Part shown: positions 43,548 through 52,171 of the stretch, one piece after another
How the letters are laid out: every line of letters starts with the position of its first letter
Numbering within the stretch: position 1 is the stretch's first letter
NCBI RefSeq assembly: GCF_000170755.1
Contig: NZ_ABCK01000007.1
Coordinates: 248,001-312,000 of the forward strand
From: Lentisphaera araneosa HTCC2155
Lineage (GTDB): Bacteria; Verrucomicrobiota; Lentisphaeria; Lentisphaerales; Lentisphaeraceae
Direction of reading: 5' to 3'
DNA: 64,000 nt
The notes under the pieces: generated by a model
Told to the model about the DNA's origin: nothing
Seen by the model: the letters and a program-made list of their open reading frames with translations, nothing else
Databases searched by the model: none
Translations under genes and position numbers: made by a program

Positions 43548-44348
43548 TTATTTTACCATATAGTTAACGGCGTCTTTGAGAAGACCTTGGAATTCAGCTT
43601 GGTTCCATTCGCCGATATCGTGACCGAGAGAAAGACCGATAACTTTACTTTTCCCTTGGGGAACTTCCCACATGACGATCGCTTTAGCTTCTTTTTTTCC
43701 TTGTTTTTGAATGCCATTGAGAAGAGGCTTTACCTCTTTAGTCACGTAAAAGTTATTGTAGAGTTCGGCTTTAGTTGTCGTGTAGCCCTCTGCTTTAAGT
43801 GATTTAGTGGCATCGTGATCGCAGCATTTTTCTACTTTAATGGGAGCTTTAGGGCCGTGCTTAGTAGATGCTACACCAGTGAAGTCACCCCAAATTGGGA
43901 ATTCTTTACCTGGGTGAGCTTTTTCCCATTTTTCTTTAAGACCATTTTTAATCGTCGCCTTGCCTTGTTCTTTGCCTTTGAAAGTCGCCCAAAAACTATG
44001 CATTGAACAGTGAATAACCATAGCCGGCACACCTTTCTCTCTAGTTTGAGCAATGACATTGGCGGCAGCTTCTAAGTCTTCGGATTTTGCAAAGCAGAAG
44101 TTGTAAACGACTGCATCATAACCTTCAGTGAGTTTTGGGTCGCGCAGTTTAAGGATTTGTGGATCGTGATCACCTGTTGAAACCGAGAGTTCCCATCCAG
44201 CTTCTTTAGCAACTTTGATAAAAACCTCTTTTTGAGGCGCATATTTATGCCATCTGCCCGGCTCATGAGTGAAATAAAGGATTTTCTTTGCATCAGCAAG
44301 AGTTGAGATGCTCATAAGAGCGAGGGCGAGTAGGATATATTTTTTCAT
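43548..44348 (-). CDS. Secreted ThuA-like domain protein, 266 aa
   Basis: A signal peptide (1-20, ending L-A-D-A) is followed by a ThuA fold, a class I glutamine-amidotransferase-like Rossmann domain found in sugar-utilisation loci. Typical segments are I-L-Y-F-T-H-E-P-G-R-W-H, Y-D-A-V-V-Y-N-F-C-F, M-V-I-H-C-S-M-H-S-F-W and V-I-G-L-S-L-G-H-D. The Cys-nucleophile of true amidotransferases is not expected in ThuA. Its reaction is unknown; some relatives oxidise or process disaccharide derivatives. GGAGAAC precedes the ATG. A 9-bp inverted repeat lies 25-62 bases upstream. Confidence 0.85.
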   Translation of the reverse strand: MKKYILLALALMSISTLADAKKILYFTHEPGRWHKYAPQKEVFIKVAKEAGWELSVSTGDHDPQILKLRDPKLTEGYDAVVYNFCFAKSEDLEAAANVIAQTREKGVPAMVIHCSMHSFWATFKGKEQGKATIKNGLKEKWEKAHPGKEFPIWGDFTGVASTKHGPKAPIKVEKCCDHDATKSLKAEGYTTTKAELYNNFYVTKEVKPLLNGIQKQGKKEAKAIVMWEVPQGKSKVIGLSLGHDIGEWNQAEFQGLLKDAVNYMVK

Positions 44349-44372
44349 GGGTTCTCCATAGGGGGTTATTAA

Positions 44373-44410
44373 ATTGTTTTCAAAACTGTACTAGTGCTAA
44401 CGAAAACAAT
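44373..44410. promoter_or_regulatory. Inverted repeat upstream of the ThuA gene
   Basis: ATTGTTTTC at 44373-44381 is the exact inverse of GAAAACAAT at 44402-44410, with 20 bases between that contain the palindrome ACTAGT. It lies in the gap between gdhA and the ThuA gene, where a regulator could bind. No T-tract fits a terminator. Confidence 0.45.
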
Positions 44411-44444
44411 CTCAACACATGGAGATGACATTTTTTGATTTTTT

Positions 44445-45797
44445 TTAGGTCACACCATAAGCAAGCATGGTGTCGGCTATTTTTGAGAAGGCGGCAATAT
44501 TGGCACCTTTGACATAATCAGTGTAATCATCTGTTTCACCATATCGCACACATTTTCGATGAATGTTTTGCATGATCCCCAATAGTTTTTGATCCACTTC
44601 CTCGGCACTCCAGTGAATACGCATCGAGTTTTGAGTCATTTCTAAGCCGGAAACTGCGACGCCACCTGCATTCGCAGCTTTGCCTGGAACAAAGATGACT
44701 TTCGCAGCTTGGATAACATCGATAGCTTCTTTTGTTGATGGCATATTAGCTCCTTCACAAACCGCTTGGCAAGCATTGCTGACCAAGTTTTTTGCATCAT
44801 TTTCTTCAAGTTCATTTTGTGTCGCACAGGGAAAAGAGAGATCAGCGGGGATAGCCCATGGACGTTTTCCTTCTAAGTATTCTGCTTTTGGAAATTGTTT
44901 TGTGTATTCAGAAATACGACCGCGACGTACATTCTTAAGCTCTTTGATCCATGTGAGTTTTTCTTCATTGATACCTTCAGCATCATAAATGGTGCCGCCG
45001 GAATCTGACATAGTGAGAACTTTAGCGCCCAGTTGAATCAATTTCTCTGCACAGAACTGAGCCACATTACCTGCCCCTGAGACTAAACATGTTTTGCGAT
45101 CCAAATCATCTCCCGCATGTGAGAGAGCCTCTCGCATCATATAAACACAGCCATAGCCAGTGGCTTCAGGACGCATCAACGATCCACCATAATCAAAACC
45201 TTTACCCGTAATCGCTCCCGTGTGGCGATTATTGAGTCGTTTGAATTGACCATAGAGATAGCCTATTTCACGAGCACCAACTCCGATGTCACCCGCAGGG
45301 ATATCAATGTCAGCACCAATATGGCGTGTGAGTTCGGTCATGAATGATTGACAAAAGCGCATGACTTCGCGATCAGACTTGCCTTTCGGGTTGAAGTTGG
45401 CACCACCTTTACCTCCGCCAAGAGGAAGGGTGGTGAGACTATTTTTGAAAATTTGTTCGAAACCGAGGAATTTGAGGATACTTAAACTAACAGACGGGTG
45501 AAAGCGGAGTCCCCCTTTATAGGGTCCAATGCAATTGCTGAATTGAACACGATAACCGCGGTTGACTCGCAAGTTACCAAGGTCATCTTCCCAACAGACT
45601 CGGAAAATGATGATTCTATCGGGTTCGGTCAGACGTTCTAAAACTCGCCCCACTCGATATTTATCATGATCGAGAATAAAAGGCATGAGGCTTATCGCAA
45701 CTTCCTCTACAGCTTGATGGAATTCCAATTCACCTGGATTTCGCTTGATGAGACCTTGCATGAAATGTTTGAGTTCGGCATTAGATTGATTACTCAT
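44445..45797 (-). CDS. gdhA: Glutamate dehydrogenase, hexameric type, 450 aa
   Basis: It interconverts 2-oxoglutarate plus ammonia and glutamate. The substrate region G-P-Y-K-G-G-L-R-F-H-P and L-P-L-G-G-G-K-G-G carry the binding and catalytic lysines; P-A-G-D-I-G-V-G-A-R-E-I-G-Y follows with the catalytic Asp. The Rossmann domain shows G-A-G-N-V-A-Q-F (G-x-G-N-V). The length and motifs match the small hexameric NADP-type enzymes of E. coli kind; cofactor preference is inferred from that. AGGAGACCCCC lies before the ATG. Confidence 0.96.
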   Translation of the reverse strand: MSNQSNAELKHFMQGLIKRNPGELEFHQAVEEVAISLMPFILDHDKYRVGRVLERLTEPDRIIIFRVCWEDDLGNLRVNRGYRVQFSNCIGPYKGGLRFHPSVSLSILKFLGFEQIFKNSLTTLPLGGGKGGANFNPKGKSDREVMRFCQSFMTELTRHIGADIDIPAGDIGVGAREIGYLYGQFKRLNNRHTGAITGKGFDYGGSLMRPEATGYGCVYMMREALSHAGDDLDRKTCLVSGAGNVAQFCAEKLIQLGAKVLTMSDSGGTIYDAEGINEEKLTWIKELKNVRRGRISEYTKQFPKAEYLEGKRPWAIPADLSFPCATQNELEENDAKNLVSNACQAVCEGANMPSTKEAIDVIQAAKVIFVPGKAANAGGVAVSGLEMTQNSMRIHWSAEEVDQKLLGIMQNIHRKCVRYGETDDYTDYVKGANIAAFSKIADTMLAYGVT

Positions 45798-45889
45798 CTG
45801 GGGGTCTCCTAAATTTATGATTTAGGCAAATATATGCGTTGAGGTGATGAAACCCAATTTTCCCGTCGATCACTTCACATTAGGTAATT

Positions 45890-46987
45890 TCATTTTTTAA
45901 AAAGGGGACGAAGGTCTTGTTCGAGACTTACTGCAGGAGGTTTTGGCCAAGAGGAAGGGTGATCTGCGGGTTCGTAGGAGCCAGCGTGACTAAACCACAA
46001 GCTAAAATAAGACCGGTAAGAGTGAATAACCATACGATCAAAACCATCGAATTGTGCAAGCTTCTTTTCAAAATCCTGCATGGTGGCTTCGAAACTCCCT
46101 GCACTGCCATCAAAGCGACTTTTCTCTTCTAAGATTTGCTCAAACCAAGTTTCCATTGAAGCATCATAATTAAAGTGACTGAGATCATCAGTCTCAAAAC
46201 CGATGGAGGCTTTTTTCTTTACTTCCGATGCATATTGACAGACCGCTTCAGACCAACGGTAAGCTACAGTTGGATTATCGTTGTAAGCCATTAAAGCCAC
46301 ATGATCTATCGTATCTAAGATGTGTTTGTAGAATTTTTTATTTGTTCCTTTCCAGTTTAAATCCTCTCGAATATAAGAGGGTTTAAGAGTTTGAGAGAAG
46401 ATTAATTTCGGAGCCACATTATCTACATGCTCTTGCCCAACCGTGAGAAATTGTATTAAATCATGCCAGTTCTCGGACTTATTGGGTTCTTGGTCTGATT
46501 GAATCCCCGCAAACTTTGCGTCAGGGAATTTTTTATTGAATGCTGCAATGCAGTCAATAATATGTTTGATGCCCTCAATTCCAGGTTTTACTTTTTCGGG
46601 TGAATCGTTGATGTAGTACATGGCCCAAACTTGAATGCCCTTTTTATTGGCTTTGCGAATCAAATTGGCGAGTTGTTTTTCATGTTGAAGTTGTCCATCG
46701 ATGAATTGTGACTTAGACCAATGCCAAGAACCAATGTAGAGGTAGAGCACGCGGATGGATTTATTGTGCGCGAAATCGAGCAGTAAATCATGACAGTTCT
46801 TATAGTTTTGATTCCAACGGGTATCTTTTTTTTCTCCATCCCACATTTTTTGTTTTGTGGGGGACCATACCCAAAGCGCTCTTTTGTTGGGGGTGTCAAA
46901 CTGCTGCCAAGCTTCAGTAGAAGCTTCACCGCCAATAAGATTTATAGTGAGTGCTAATATTAGGTATATCTTTAAAATTTTATTCAT
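45890..46987 (-). CDS. Secreted TIM-barrel-like protein, possibly a glycosidase, 365 aa
   Basis: A signal peptide spans 1-20 (I-N-L-I-G-G-E-A). The pattern R-A-L-W-V-W-S-P near the N-terminus, V-L-Y-L-Y-I-G-S-W-H-W, I-Q-V-W-A-M-Y-Y-I, F-A-G-I-Q-S-D-Q-E-P and V-A-L-M-A-Y-N-D is the strand order of a (beta/alpha)8 barrel, with Asp/Glu in S-D-Q-E-P and the Tyr-Asn motif as possible active residues, similar in style to GH18 or related families. No family can be named with confidence. The gene is single between gdhA and a secreted repeat protein. Confidence 0.6.
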   Translation of the reverse strand: MNKILKIYLILALTINLIGGEASTEAWQQFDTPNKRALWVWSPTKQKMWDGEKKDTRWNQNYKNCHDLLLDFAHNKSIRVLYLYIGSWHWSKSQFIDGQLQHEKQLANLIRKANKKGIQVWAMYYINDSPEKVKPGIEGIKHIIDCIAAFNKKFPDAKFAGIQSDQEPNKSENWHDLIQFLTVGQEHVDNVAPKLIFSQTLKPSYIREDLNWKGTNKKFYKHILDTIDHVALMAYNDNPTVAYRWSEAVCQYASEVKKKASIGFETDDLSHFNYDASMETWFEQILEEKSRFDGSAGSFEATMQDFEKKLAQFDGFDRMVIHSYRSYFSLWFSHAGSYEPADHPSSWPKPPAVSLEQDLRPLFKK

Positions 46988-47066
46988 TGCTATGCCTTTA
47001 TAAACGTCTTCTTGAATATGAATGAACTTTAAAGCTTTTGTAGAAATTCCTTAGATATTATAATGT

Positions 47067-47099
47067 AAAAAAACTCCCCGCTGTTTACGCAACGAGGAG
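47067..47099 (-). terminator. Terminator after the charged-repeat protein gene
   Basis: On the minus strand CTCCTCGTTG-CGTAAA-CAGCGGGGAG with a 10-bp stem (two G-T pairs) followed by TTTTTTT; it lies 23 bases past the stop at 47122. Confidence 0.92.
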
Positions 47100-47121
47100 C
47101 CCGAGGACAGTTCTTATAATT

Positions 47122-47730
47122 TTAGTTCGAAGCTTGAGCTCTTGATAGGACGTAAGCTTTTTTCTCTTCGATTGATTTACCTTCCATGCCTTTACGGAAA
47201 GCTTCGTGCTTAGCTCTCATTTCATCTTTGAAAGCCTGACGTTCTTCTTCGGGTAAGTTTTTCATTTTTTCACGCATGGCATCTTTTTTTGCTTCGAAGG
47301 CTTCTTTGACCATCTTGCGTTCTTCTTCACTCATAGTATCCATCACTTGGCGACGTTCATCGTGACGTTGCTTCATTTTGGCTTTGATTTCTTCACGTTC
47401 TGATTCTGACATGCTTTCCCACTGGGCTTTCATAGCTTCGTGTTCCATTTTCTTTCCGCTATGTTTTTCGCGCATTTCCTTTTTAAAAGCTTCGCGTTCT
47501 TCTTCGGACATGTCTTTCATTTTTTCTTTCATGGCTTCGCGACGCTCTTCGTGATCCCCGTGTTTACCGCGAGGACCTTTTTCACCACGCTCACCTTTTT
47601 CGCCTTTTTTGCAGCTTTCGCATTTGCCTTTTTTCTCTTTACCTTCACGCGCAGTTTTTTCATTAGCATCGAAAGCTGAAGTCGAGAGGATAAAACCCAT
47701 GCTCATCATAATTGTAAGGAATTTTTTCAT
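47122..47730 (-). CDS. Secreted protein with CxxC, short collagen-like run and charged helical repeats, 202 aa
   Basis: The signal peptide is 1-19 (T-S-A-F). Next is C-E-S-C, then five G-x-y triplets (G-E-K-G-E-R-G-E-K-G-P-R-G-K-H), then repeats of about 35 residues built on (M/L)-S-E-E-E-R-(E/K)-x-(F/V)-K, four to five in number and nearly all Glu/Lys/Arg/Met. The protein should be an extended charged helix outside the inner membrane. Some features recall Spy/CpxP-type periplasmic proteins, but the LTxxQ signature is absent. It has its own terminator. No family is assigned. Confidence 0.65.
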   Translation of the reverse strand: MKKFLTIMMSMGFILSTSAFDANEKTAREGKEKKGKCESCKKGEKGERGEKGPRGKHGDHEERREAMKEKMKDMSEEEREAFKKEMREKHSGKKMEHEAMKAQWESMSESEREEIKAKMKQRHDERRQVMDTMSEEERKMVKEAFEAKKDAMREKMKNLPEEERQAFKDEMRAKHEAFRKGMEGKSIEEKKAYVLSRAQASN

Positions 47731-47929
47731 TGTAGTTCTCCGTGTTTTATTAAGTTTTTGTTGTTGCTTAACTACTAATTCGGGGAGTTTTCATACTTTC
47801 TTACACGGATTGATAAAAAAATTAAAAAATAATTGTTTATATTTAACGAGAACTGAACTGATTTAAATAAACGAGAAAGATTATTAGATGTATTGTTCTA
47901 TTAATTAGAGTAGCTAATTAGGATTTATT

Positions 47930-49684
47930 ATGAGTCAAGAAAGAGTTAACAAGAGTCAAGTCTTATCGATGCAAGAAATGAGCCGCCGCCACTTTATGAA
48001 GTTGGGTATGGCGGGCATGGGAGCCATGAGCCTAGGAGTTTCTGGGAAGGAAGAAACTCAAAAAGGTTTTACCGCTTTTGAAGAATTGCCGGCGCGACAA
48101 GCTTCCGGTTTGCGTTTAGCGCAAGGCTTTGTTTATAAAAATTTATGCGCATTTGGTGACCCCTTAAAAGCGGGTCTAGAAAGTTATGATCCAAAAAAAC
48201 TAAGTGCAGAAGAGCAAAAAAATCGCTTTGGTGGAGCTTGTGATTTTCTTCATGTTTTTGAGCAGAGTGCCGATGAAGCCATTATTTGCATTAATAATGA
48301 ATTCCCTGAACATGGTCAGCACCCAGATAGTAAAGAACGAAAAAAAGCAGCCTATCATTCTGTGGGAGTTTCGGTAGCGGCTATCAAGCGTGATAAAGAT
48401 AAGAATTGGGAAGTTAATCTATCCTCGCCTTATAGTAGAAGGATCACGCCGGAGACAAAAGCGGTGATTACGGGGCCCGCAGCGGGCCATGAGAGAATGA
48501 AATCTAAAGCGAGTCCTGATGGCATCGTTTCTGCAGGGACTCTAGGTAATTGCGCGGGGGGTTATACGCCTTGGGGGACTTATTTGACCGCTGAAGAAAA
48601 TGTTCAAGGGTACTTTTCAGGAGAGATCAAAGGTCATAAAGAAGAGCCAAACTTCAAGCGCTTTGGGATGAATAAGAAAGGGAACTTTTTTGCAGGGATT
48701 GATCCTCGTTTTGATTTAGATAGTGAATATCAATCAGCCCTGCACTTTGGTTTGGTAGTTGAAATCGACCCGCTCAAGCCCAATGAGCCGATGAAAAAGC
48801 ACTCTATGTTGGGCCGTTGTAAACATGAATGCGCCAAGGTTCGTGTACGTAAAGATGGCTATGTGGAGGTCTACACTAGTGATGATCAAGGCTTCGAATA
48901 CATATATAAATTTGTTTCGGCAAAAAAATATAAAGAAGGCGATCGCGACTATAATAAAAGCTTATTAGAGAGTGGCGTTCTGCATGTTGCGAAGTTCGCA
49001 GAAGATGGCACGATGAAGTGGTTGCCGATGGTGCATGGCCAGGGGCCTTTGACCGAAAAAAATGGTTTCCGTTCTCAAGCCGATGTACAAATTGATTCCC
49101 GAAAAGCGGCCGACTTATTAGAAGCGACGCCCATGGATCGACCCGAGGATATTGATATCAATCCTAAAACGGGGAATATCTTTTTCTTCATGACCGGTAA
49201 CCGTGGTCGTAGTGCGAGTAAATTAAATGCAGCTAATAAAGTGGAACAAGGTGCGGGGCATATTATTGAACTGAATGATCAAGGCGACGGGGGTGAATGG
49301 AGCTTCTTTGTCATTTGTGGTAAGTTCAGCGGTGATCCTGCGTACTCAAGCTTCTCTAAAGAGACGACTTTACAAGGTTGTTTTGTTTACCCGGACAATG
49401 GAGCTTTTGATCTCAATGGTGAATTGTGGGTATGTTCTGATGGTTACAGTTTTCCTGGTTTTACTGACGGTATGTGGCATTGTCAAAAGACTGAGGGGGG
49501 AGCACTTTCTAAACGTTTTGCGACACCTCCAAAAGCCGCTGAATTTACGGGCCCTTATTTTATGAAAAATGGTAAGGAGCTTTTTCTTTCAGTACAACAT
49601 CCGGCGACAAATCCATCGGGCAGTTTTCCGGACTTTAATCATTTACCAGCGCGTAGCGCAGTGGTGGTGATCAGCAGAAGTTAA
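47930..49684 (+). CDS. Tat-exported PhoX-like (DUF839) protein, 584 aa
   Basis: The N-terminus M-S-R-R-H-F-M-K-L-G-M-A-G is a twin-arginine signal, placed after a 17-residue leader. PhoX-family segments include A-G-T-L-G-N-C-A-G-G-Y-T-P-W-G-T-Y-L-T-A-E-E, L-G-R-C-K-H-E-C-A, Y-T-S-D-D-Q-G-F-E-Y-I-Y-K and R-P-E-D-I-D-I-N-P. PhoX enzymes are calcium/iron-dependent alkaline phosphatases; the E-x-N at T-A-E-E-N and D-G matches the metal site region. Folding in the cytoplasm with cofactor before export fits Tat. The gene overlaps the convergent isomerase gene by four bases at its 3' end. Confidence 0.85.
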   Translation: MSQERVNKSQVLSMQEMSRRHFMKLGMAGMGAMSLGVSGKEETQKGFTAFEELPARQASGLRLAQGFVYKNLCAFGDPLKAGLESYDPKKLSAEEQKNRFGGACDFLHVFEQSADEAIICINNEFPEHGQHPDSKERKKAAYHSVGVSVAAIKRDKDKNWEVNLSSPYSRRITPETKAVITGPAAGHERMKSKASPDGIVSAGTLGNCAGGYTPWGTYLTAEENVQGYFSGEIKGHKEEPNFKRFGMNKKGNFFAGIDPRFDLDSEYQSALHFGLVVEIDPLKPNEPMKKHSMLGRCKHECAKVRVRKDGYVEVYTSDDQGFEYIYKFVSAKKYKEGDRDYNKSLLESGVLHVAKFAEDGTMKWLPMVHGQGPLTEKNGFRSQADVQIDSRKAADLLEATPMDRPEDIDINPKTGNIFFFMTGNRGRSASKLNAANKVEQGAGHIIELNDQGDGGEWSFFVICGKFSGDPAYSSFSKETTLQGCFVYPDNGAFDLNGELWVCSDGYSFPGFTDGMWHCQKTEGGALSKRFATPPKAAEFTGPYFMKNGKELFLSVQHPATNPSGSFPDFNHLPARSAVVVISRS

Positions 49685-50580
49685 ACGCGGGGGGAGCAAA
49701 CTTCAAAAGCTTGTTGAAGTCCTTTGTATGGATCAGTTGTAGGCAGGAACTCGTGAGTTACGTAGCCTTTGTACATATTGTCCTTAAGAGCTTTTATCAC
49801 GGCGGGGTAGTTGATTTCCTGCTGGTCATTTAATTCATTTCTACCGGGGCATCCGGCGGTATGGATATGTCCGATAATGTCGATGTTATTGTTTATTCGA
49901 GTGATTAAATCACCCTGCATCACTTGGACGTGATAGATATCGAAGAGCAGTTTAAAATTATCTGAATTGAAGTGGCGAATGATTTCTCCGCAGTACTCAA
50001 CGGTATCTCCAGCAAAACCTGGATGACCTTTCATTTTTTCAGTCACTCGTGAGTTCAAAATTTCCATTTGGATAGTGATGCCCTGTTTCTCAGCATAAGG
50101 AAGAATTTTTTCGTAGGCTTTAATACAATTCTTAATGCCATCTTTTGGCGAAACTTTACCTCCACCATTGGGACTGCTATCATGGTAGCCGACAAAGGTA
50201 ATGACAGAGGGGAAGCCAAACTTTTTGCAGAGGTCAATACGCTCTTTTAGTTTGGCAATGTTGGCATCGTGAAAATTTATATGATTCATGCCTTTAGTGA
50301 AGGGGTGCGAGGTGCTCAGTGAGCATTCAAGGCCAGCATCTTTGAGTTTCTGCCAGTGCTTGGGGTCGACTAATTCAATTCCTTGACAATTTAGTTTATT
50401 TGCAACTTCAATCATCTGATCAATTGACCAAATATTCCTATAGGGCCAGTAACAAAAGGATTTTTTAAAAGGATAATGATCTTGATTTTTAACTTGGCTT
50501 GAGAGGCATGAACTTGAAGCGAGTCCTGCAACTACGCCAGTTAAAAGTGAGCGGCGATCTATTTTTTCTTGACTCCCCAT
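49681..50580 (-). CDS. Exported hydroxypyruvate-isomerase-like TIM barrel, 299 aa
   Basis: The start D-R-R-S-L-L-T-G-V-V-A-G-L-A-S-S-S-C looks like a Tat-style leader with a possible lipobox Cys. The barrel has metal-ligand candidates Glu in Q-M-E-I-L-N-S-R, Asp in L-L-F-D-I-Y-H-V-Q, His in G-H-I-H-T-A-G and Glu in T-H-E-F, the Hyi/xylose-isomerase-like set. Export is unusual for a sugar isomerase but common in PVC bacteria. The start lies 22 bases inside the end of the upstream sulfatase gene, so both are likely on one transcript. Confidence 0.82.
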   Translation of the reverse strand: MGSQEKIDRRSLLTGVVAGLASSSCLSSQVKNQDHYPFKKSFCYWPYRNIWSIDQMIEVANKLNCQGIELVDPKHWQKLKDAGLECSLSTSHPFTKGMNHINFHDANIAKLKERIDLCKKFGFPSVITFVGYHDSSPNGGGKVSPKDGIKNCIKAYEKILPYAEKQGITIQMEILNSRVTEKMKGHPGFAGDTVEYCGEIIRHFNSDNFKLLFDIYHVQVMQGDLITRINNNIDIIGHIHTAGCPGRNELNDQQEINYPAVIKALKDNMYKGYVTHEFLPTTDPYKGLQQAFEVCSPRV

Positions 50581-52109
50581 TTTAGGTACGAATTTTCCTT
50601 TTCAAGATGTTTGAATTGCTGAATGACTTCCTCATCGGAAGGTACTTTCAGTTGTATTCGCTGCTGAGAGAGTTTCTTGCGCATGTTTTGTAAAATACTT
50701 TTAAATTCCGGGTCTGAGGCGCGGTTAATATTTTCTTCAGGGTCATTTTTTCGATCATAGAGTTCCCACTCATCGGTGGTATAAAAATGAATAAGTTTGT
50801 AGCGACCATCGGTGACACCGCAGTGTTTTTGCACCAAGTGCCAGTCGGGGTAACCATAGTAATGATAATAAAAGCTCTCTCGCCAGTTTTCAGGCTGTTG
50901 TCCTTTCATGATGGGGAGAAGGCTGGCCCCCTGCATCTCTGCAGGTACTTTGACTCCGGCAACTTCTAGAAAAGTCTGAGCAAAATCAAGGTTAGATGTA
51001 ATGTGAGAATCAACTGAACCAGCTTTGATTTTTCCAGGCCAACGCATCACGAGTGGAGTGCGCAGGGCTTCTTCATACATGAAGCGTTTATCGAACCAAC
51101 CATGCTCACCGAGGAAGAATCCTTGATCTGAAGAGTAAATAAGCAGGGTGTTTTCTGCGAGGCCACTTTCATCGAGGTAGTTGAGGACTTCTCCAATTGA
51201 GTCATCAATTGATTGGACACAGCGAACGTAGTCGCGGATATAGCGCTGATAATTCCATGAGCGCAAAGCTTTCCCACTCAGCTTAGCTTTTGCGAAGGCC
51301 GCATTCTCCTCGTCATAAGCCTTATGCCAATTTGCGAGGTCCGCACCATCCAAGTATTTCGGAGGTGTGAGTTTTAAGTCGCCAGGATTCATGGAGTCTT
51401 TAATCATCATATCTTGTTTTTTGACATGACTCGCCTTGCCTTGATAATCGGTATGGAGGTTGGCGGGCTTGGGGAACTTCTTATCTTTAAAGGCATTCAT
51501 GTATTTTGGGGAAGGAAGCCAGGCGCGGTGGGGAGCTTTATGTTGCATCATCAGCATAAAGGGTTTGTTGGGGTCGCGTTGATTCTTTAGCCATTCCATA
51601 TTGAGCTTGGTGATGACCTCTGTTGTGTAGCCGCGGTGCTTAGTGGGCTCTCCATTACGGTTCATGACGGGGTGATAGTACTTGCCTTGTCCCCCATACC
51701 CCGTGATAACTTCAAAGTGATCAAAACCCGTGGGCAGACTCGCAAGGTGCCATTTGCCAATGACCGCAGTTTGATAACCCGCTTGGCGAAGCAATTTCGG
51801 GAAAGTGATTTGCCTGCCATCGAAGTACATATCATTTTTATAAAAGCCATTGAGATGAGAGTATTTACCGGTAAGGATAGTGGCTCGGCTGGGGCCACAA
51901 ATGGCGTTGGTCACGAGACATCGGTCGAAGCGAATTCCTTCACTCGCGATGCGATCAATATTTGGGGTTGAATTAATTATTGAACCGTAGCTTCCTACAG
52001 CTTGAGTTGCGTGATCATCCGAAAATATAAAGAGGATGTTGGGCAGAGCTGCGAGGGCACTTAGCGAGACGCTAAGCAAGAGGAATATTGTAGAGAGTTT
52101 TGTCATCAT
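50559..52109 (-). CDS. Secreted sulfatase, 516 aa
   Basis: The signal peptide is 1-21 (A-L-A-A). The formylglycine motif is C-G-P-S-R-A-T-I-L-T-G-K with Cys71; F-S-D-D-H and Y-S-S-D-Q-G complete the metal site, where D-D-H and D-Q-G mark the choline/glucosamine-6-sulfatase-like branch. K-W-H-L follows the usual pattern. The C-terminus has a coiled-coil-like stretch. It is co-transcribed with the isomerase-like gene; a kinase gene lies just upstream on the same strand. Confidence 0.93.
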   Translation of the reverse strand: MMTKLSTIFLLLSVSLSALAALPNILFIFSDDHATQAVGSYGSIINSTPNIDRIASEGIRFDRCLVTNAICGPSRATILTGKYSHLNGFYKNDMYFDGRQITFPKLLRQAGYQTAVIGKWHLASLPTGFDHFEVITGYGGQGKYYHPVMNRNGEPTKHRGYTTEVITKLNMEWLKNQRDPNKPFMLMMQHKAPHRAWLPSPKYMNAFKDKKFPKPANLHTDYQGKASHVKKQDMMIKDSMNPGDLKLTPPKYLDGADLANWHKAYDEENAAFAKAKLSGKALRSWNYQRYIRDYVRCVQSIDDSIGEVLNYLDESGLAENTLLIYSSDQGFFLGEHGWFDKRFMYEEALRTPLVMRWPGKIKAGSVDSHITSNLDFAQTFLEVAGVKVPAEMQGASLLPIMKGQQPENWRESFYYHYYGYPDWHLVQKHCGVTDGRYKLIHFYTTDEWELYDRKNDPEENINRASDPEFKSILQNMRKKLSQQRIQLKVPSDEEVIQQFKHLEKENSYLKWGVKKK

Positions 52110-52171
52110 GTATACCGAATTGAGTTCATCTTTGTAGTAATGAATAAGCTCTAGGAAGCAAAATGTGACAG

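Noticed and set aside
47440-47679. Phe-rich plus-strand frame
   Set aside because: It is the antisense shadow of the Glu/Lys-rich repeats of the 47122 gene.
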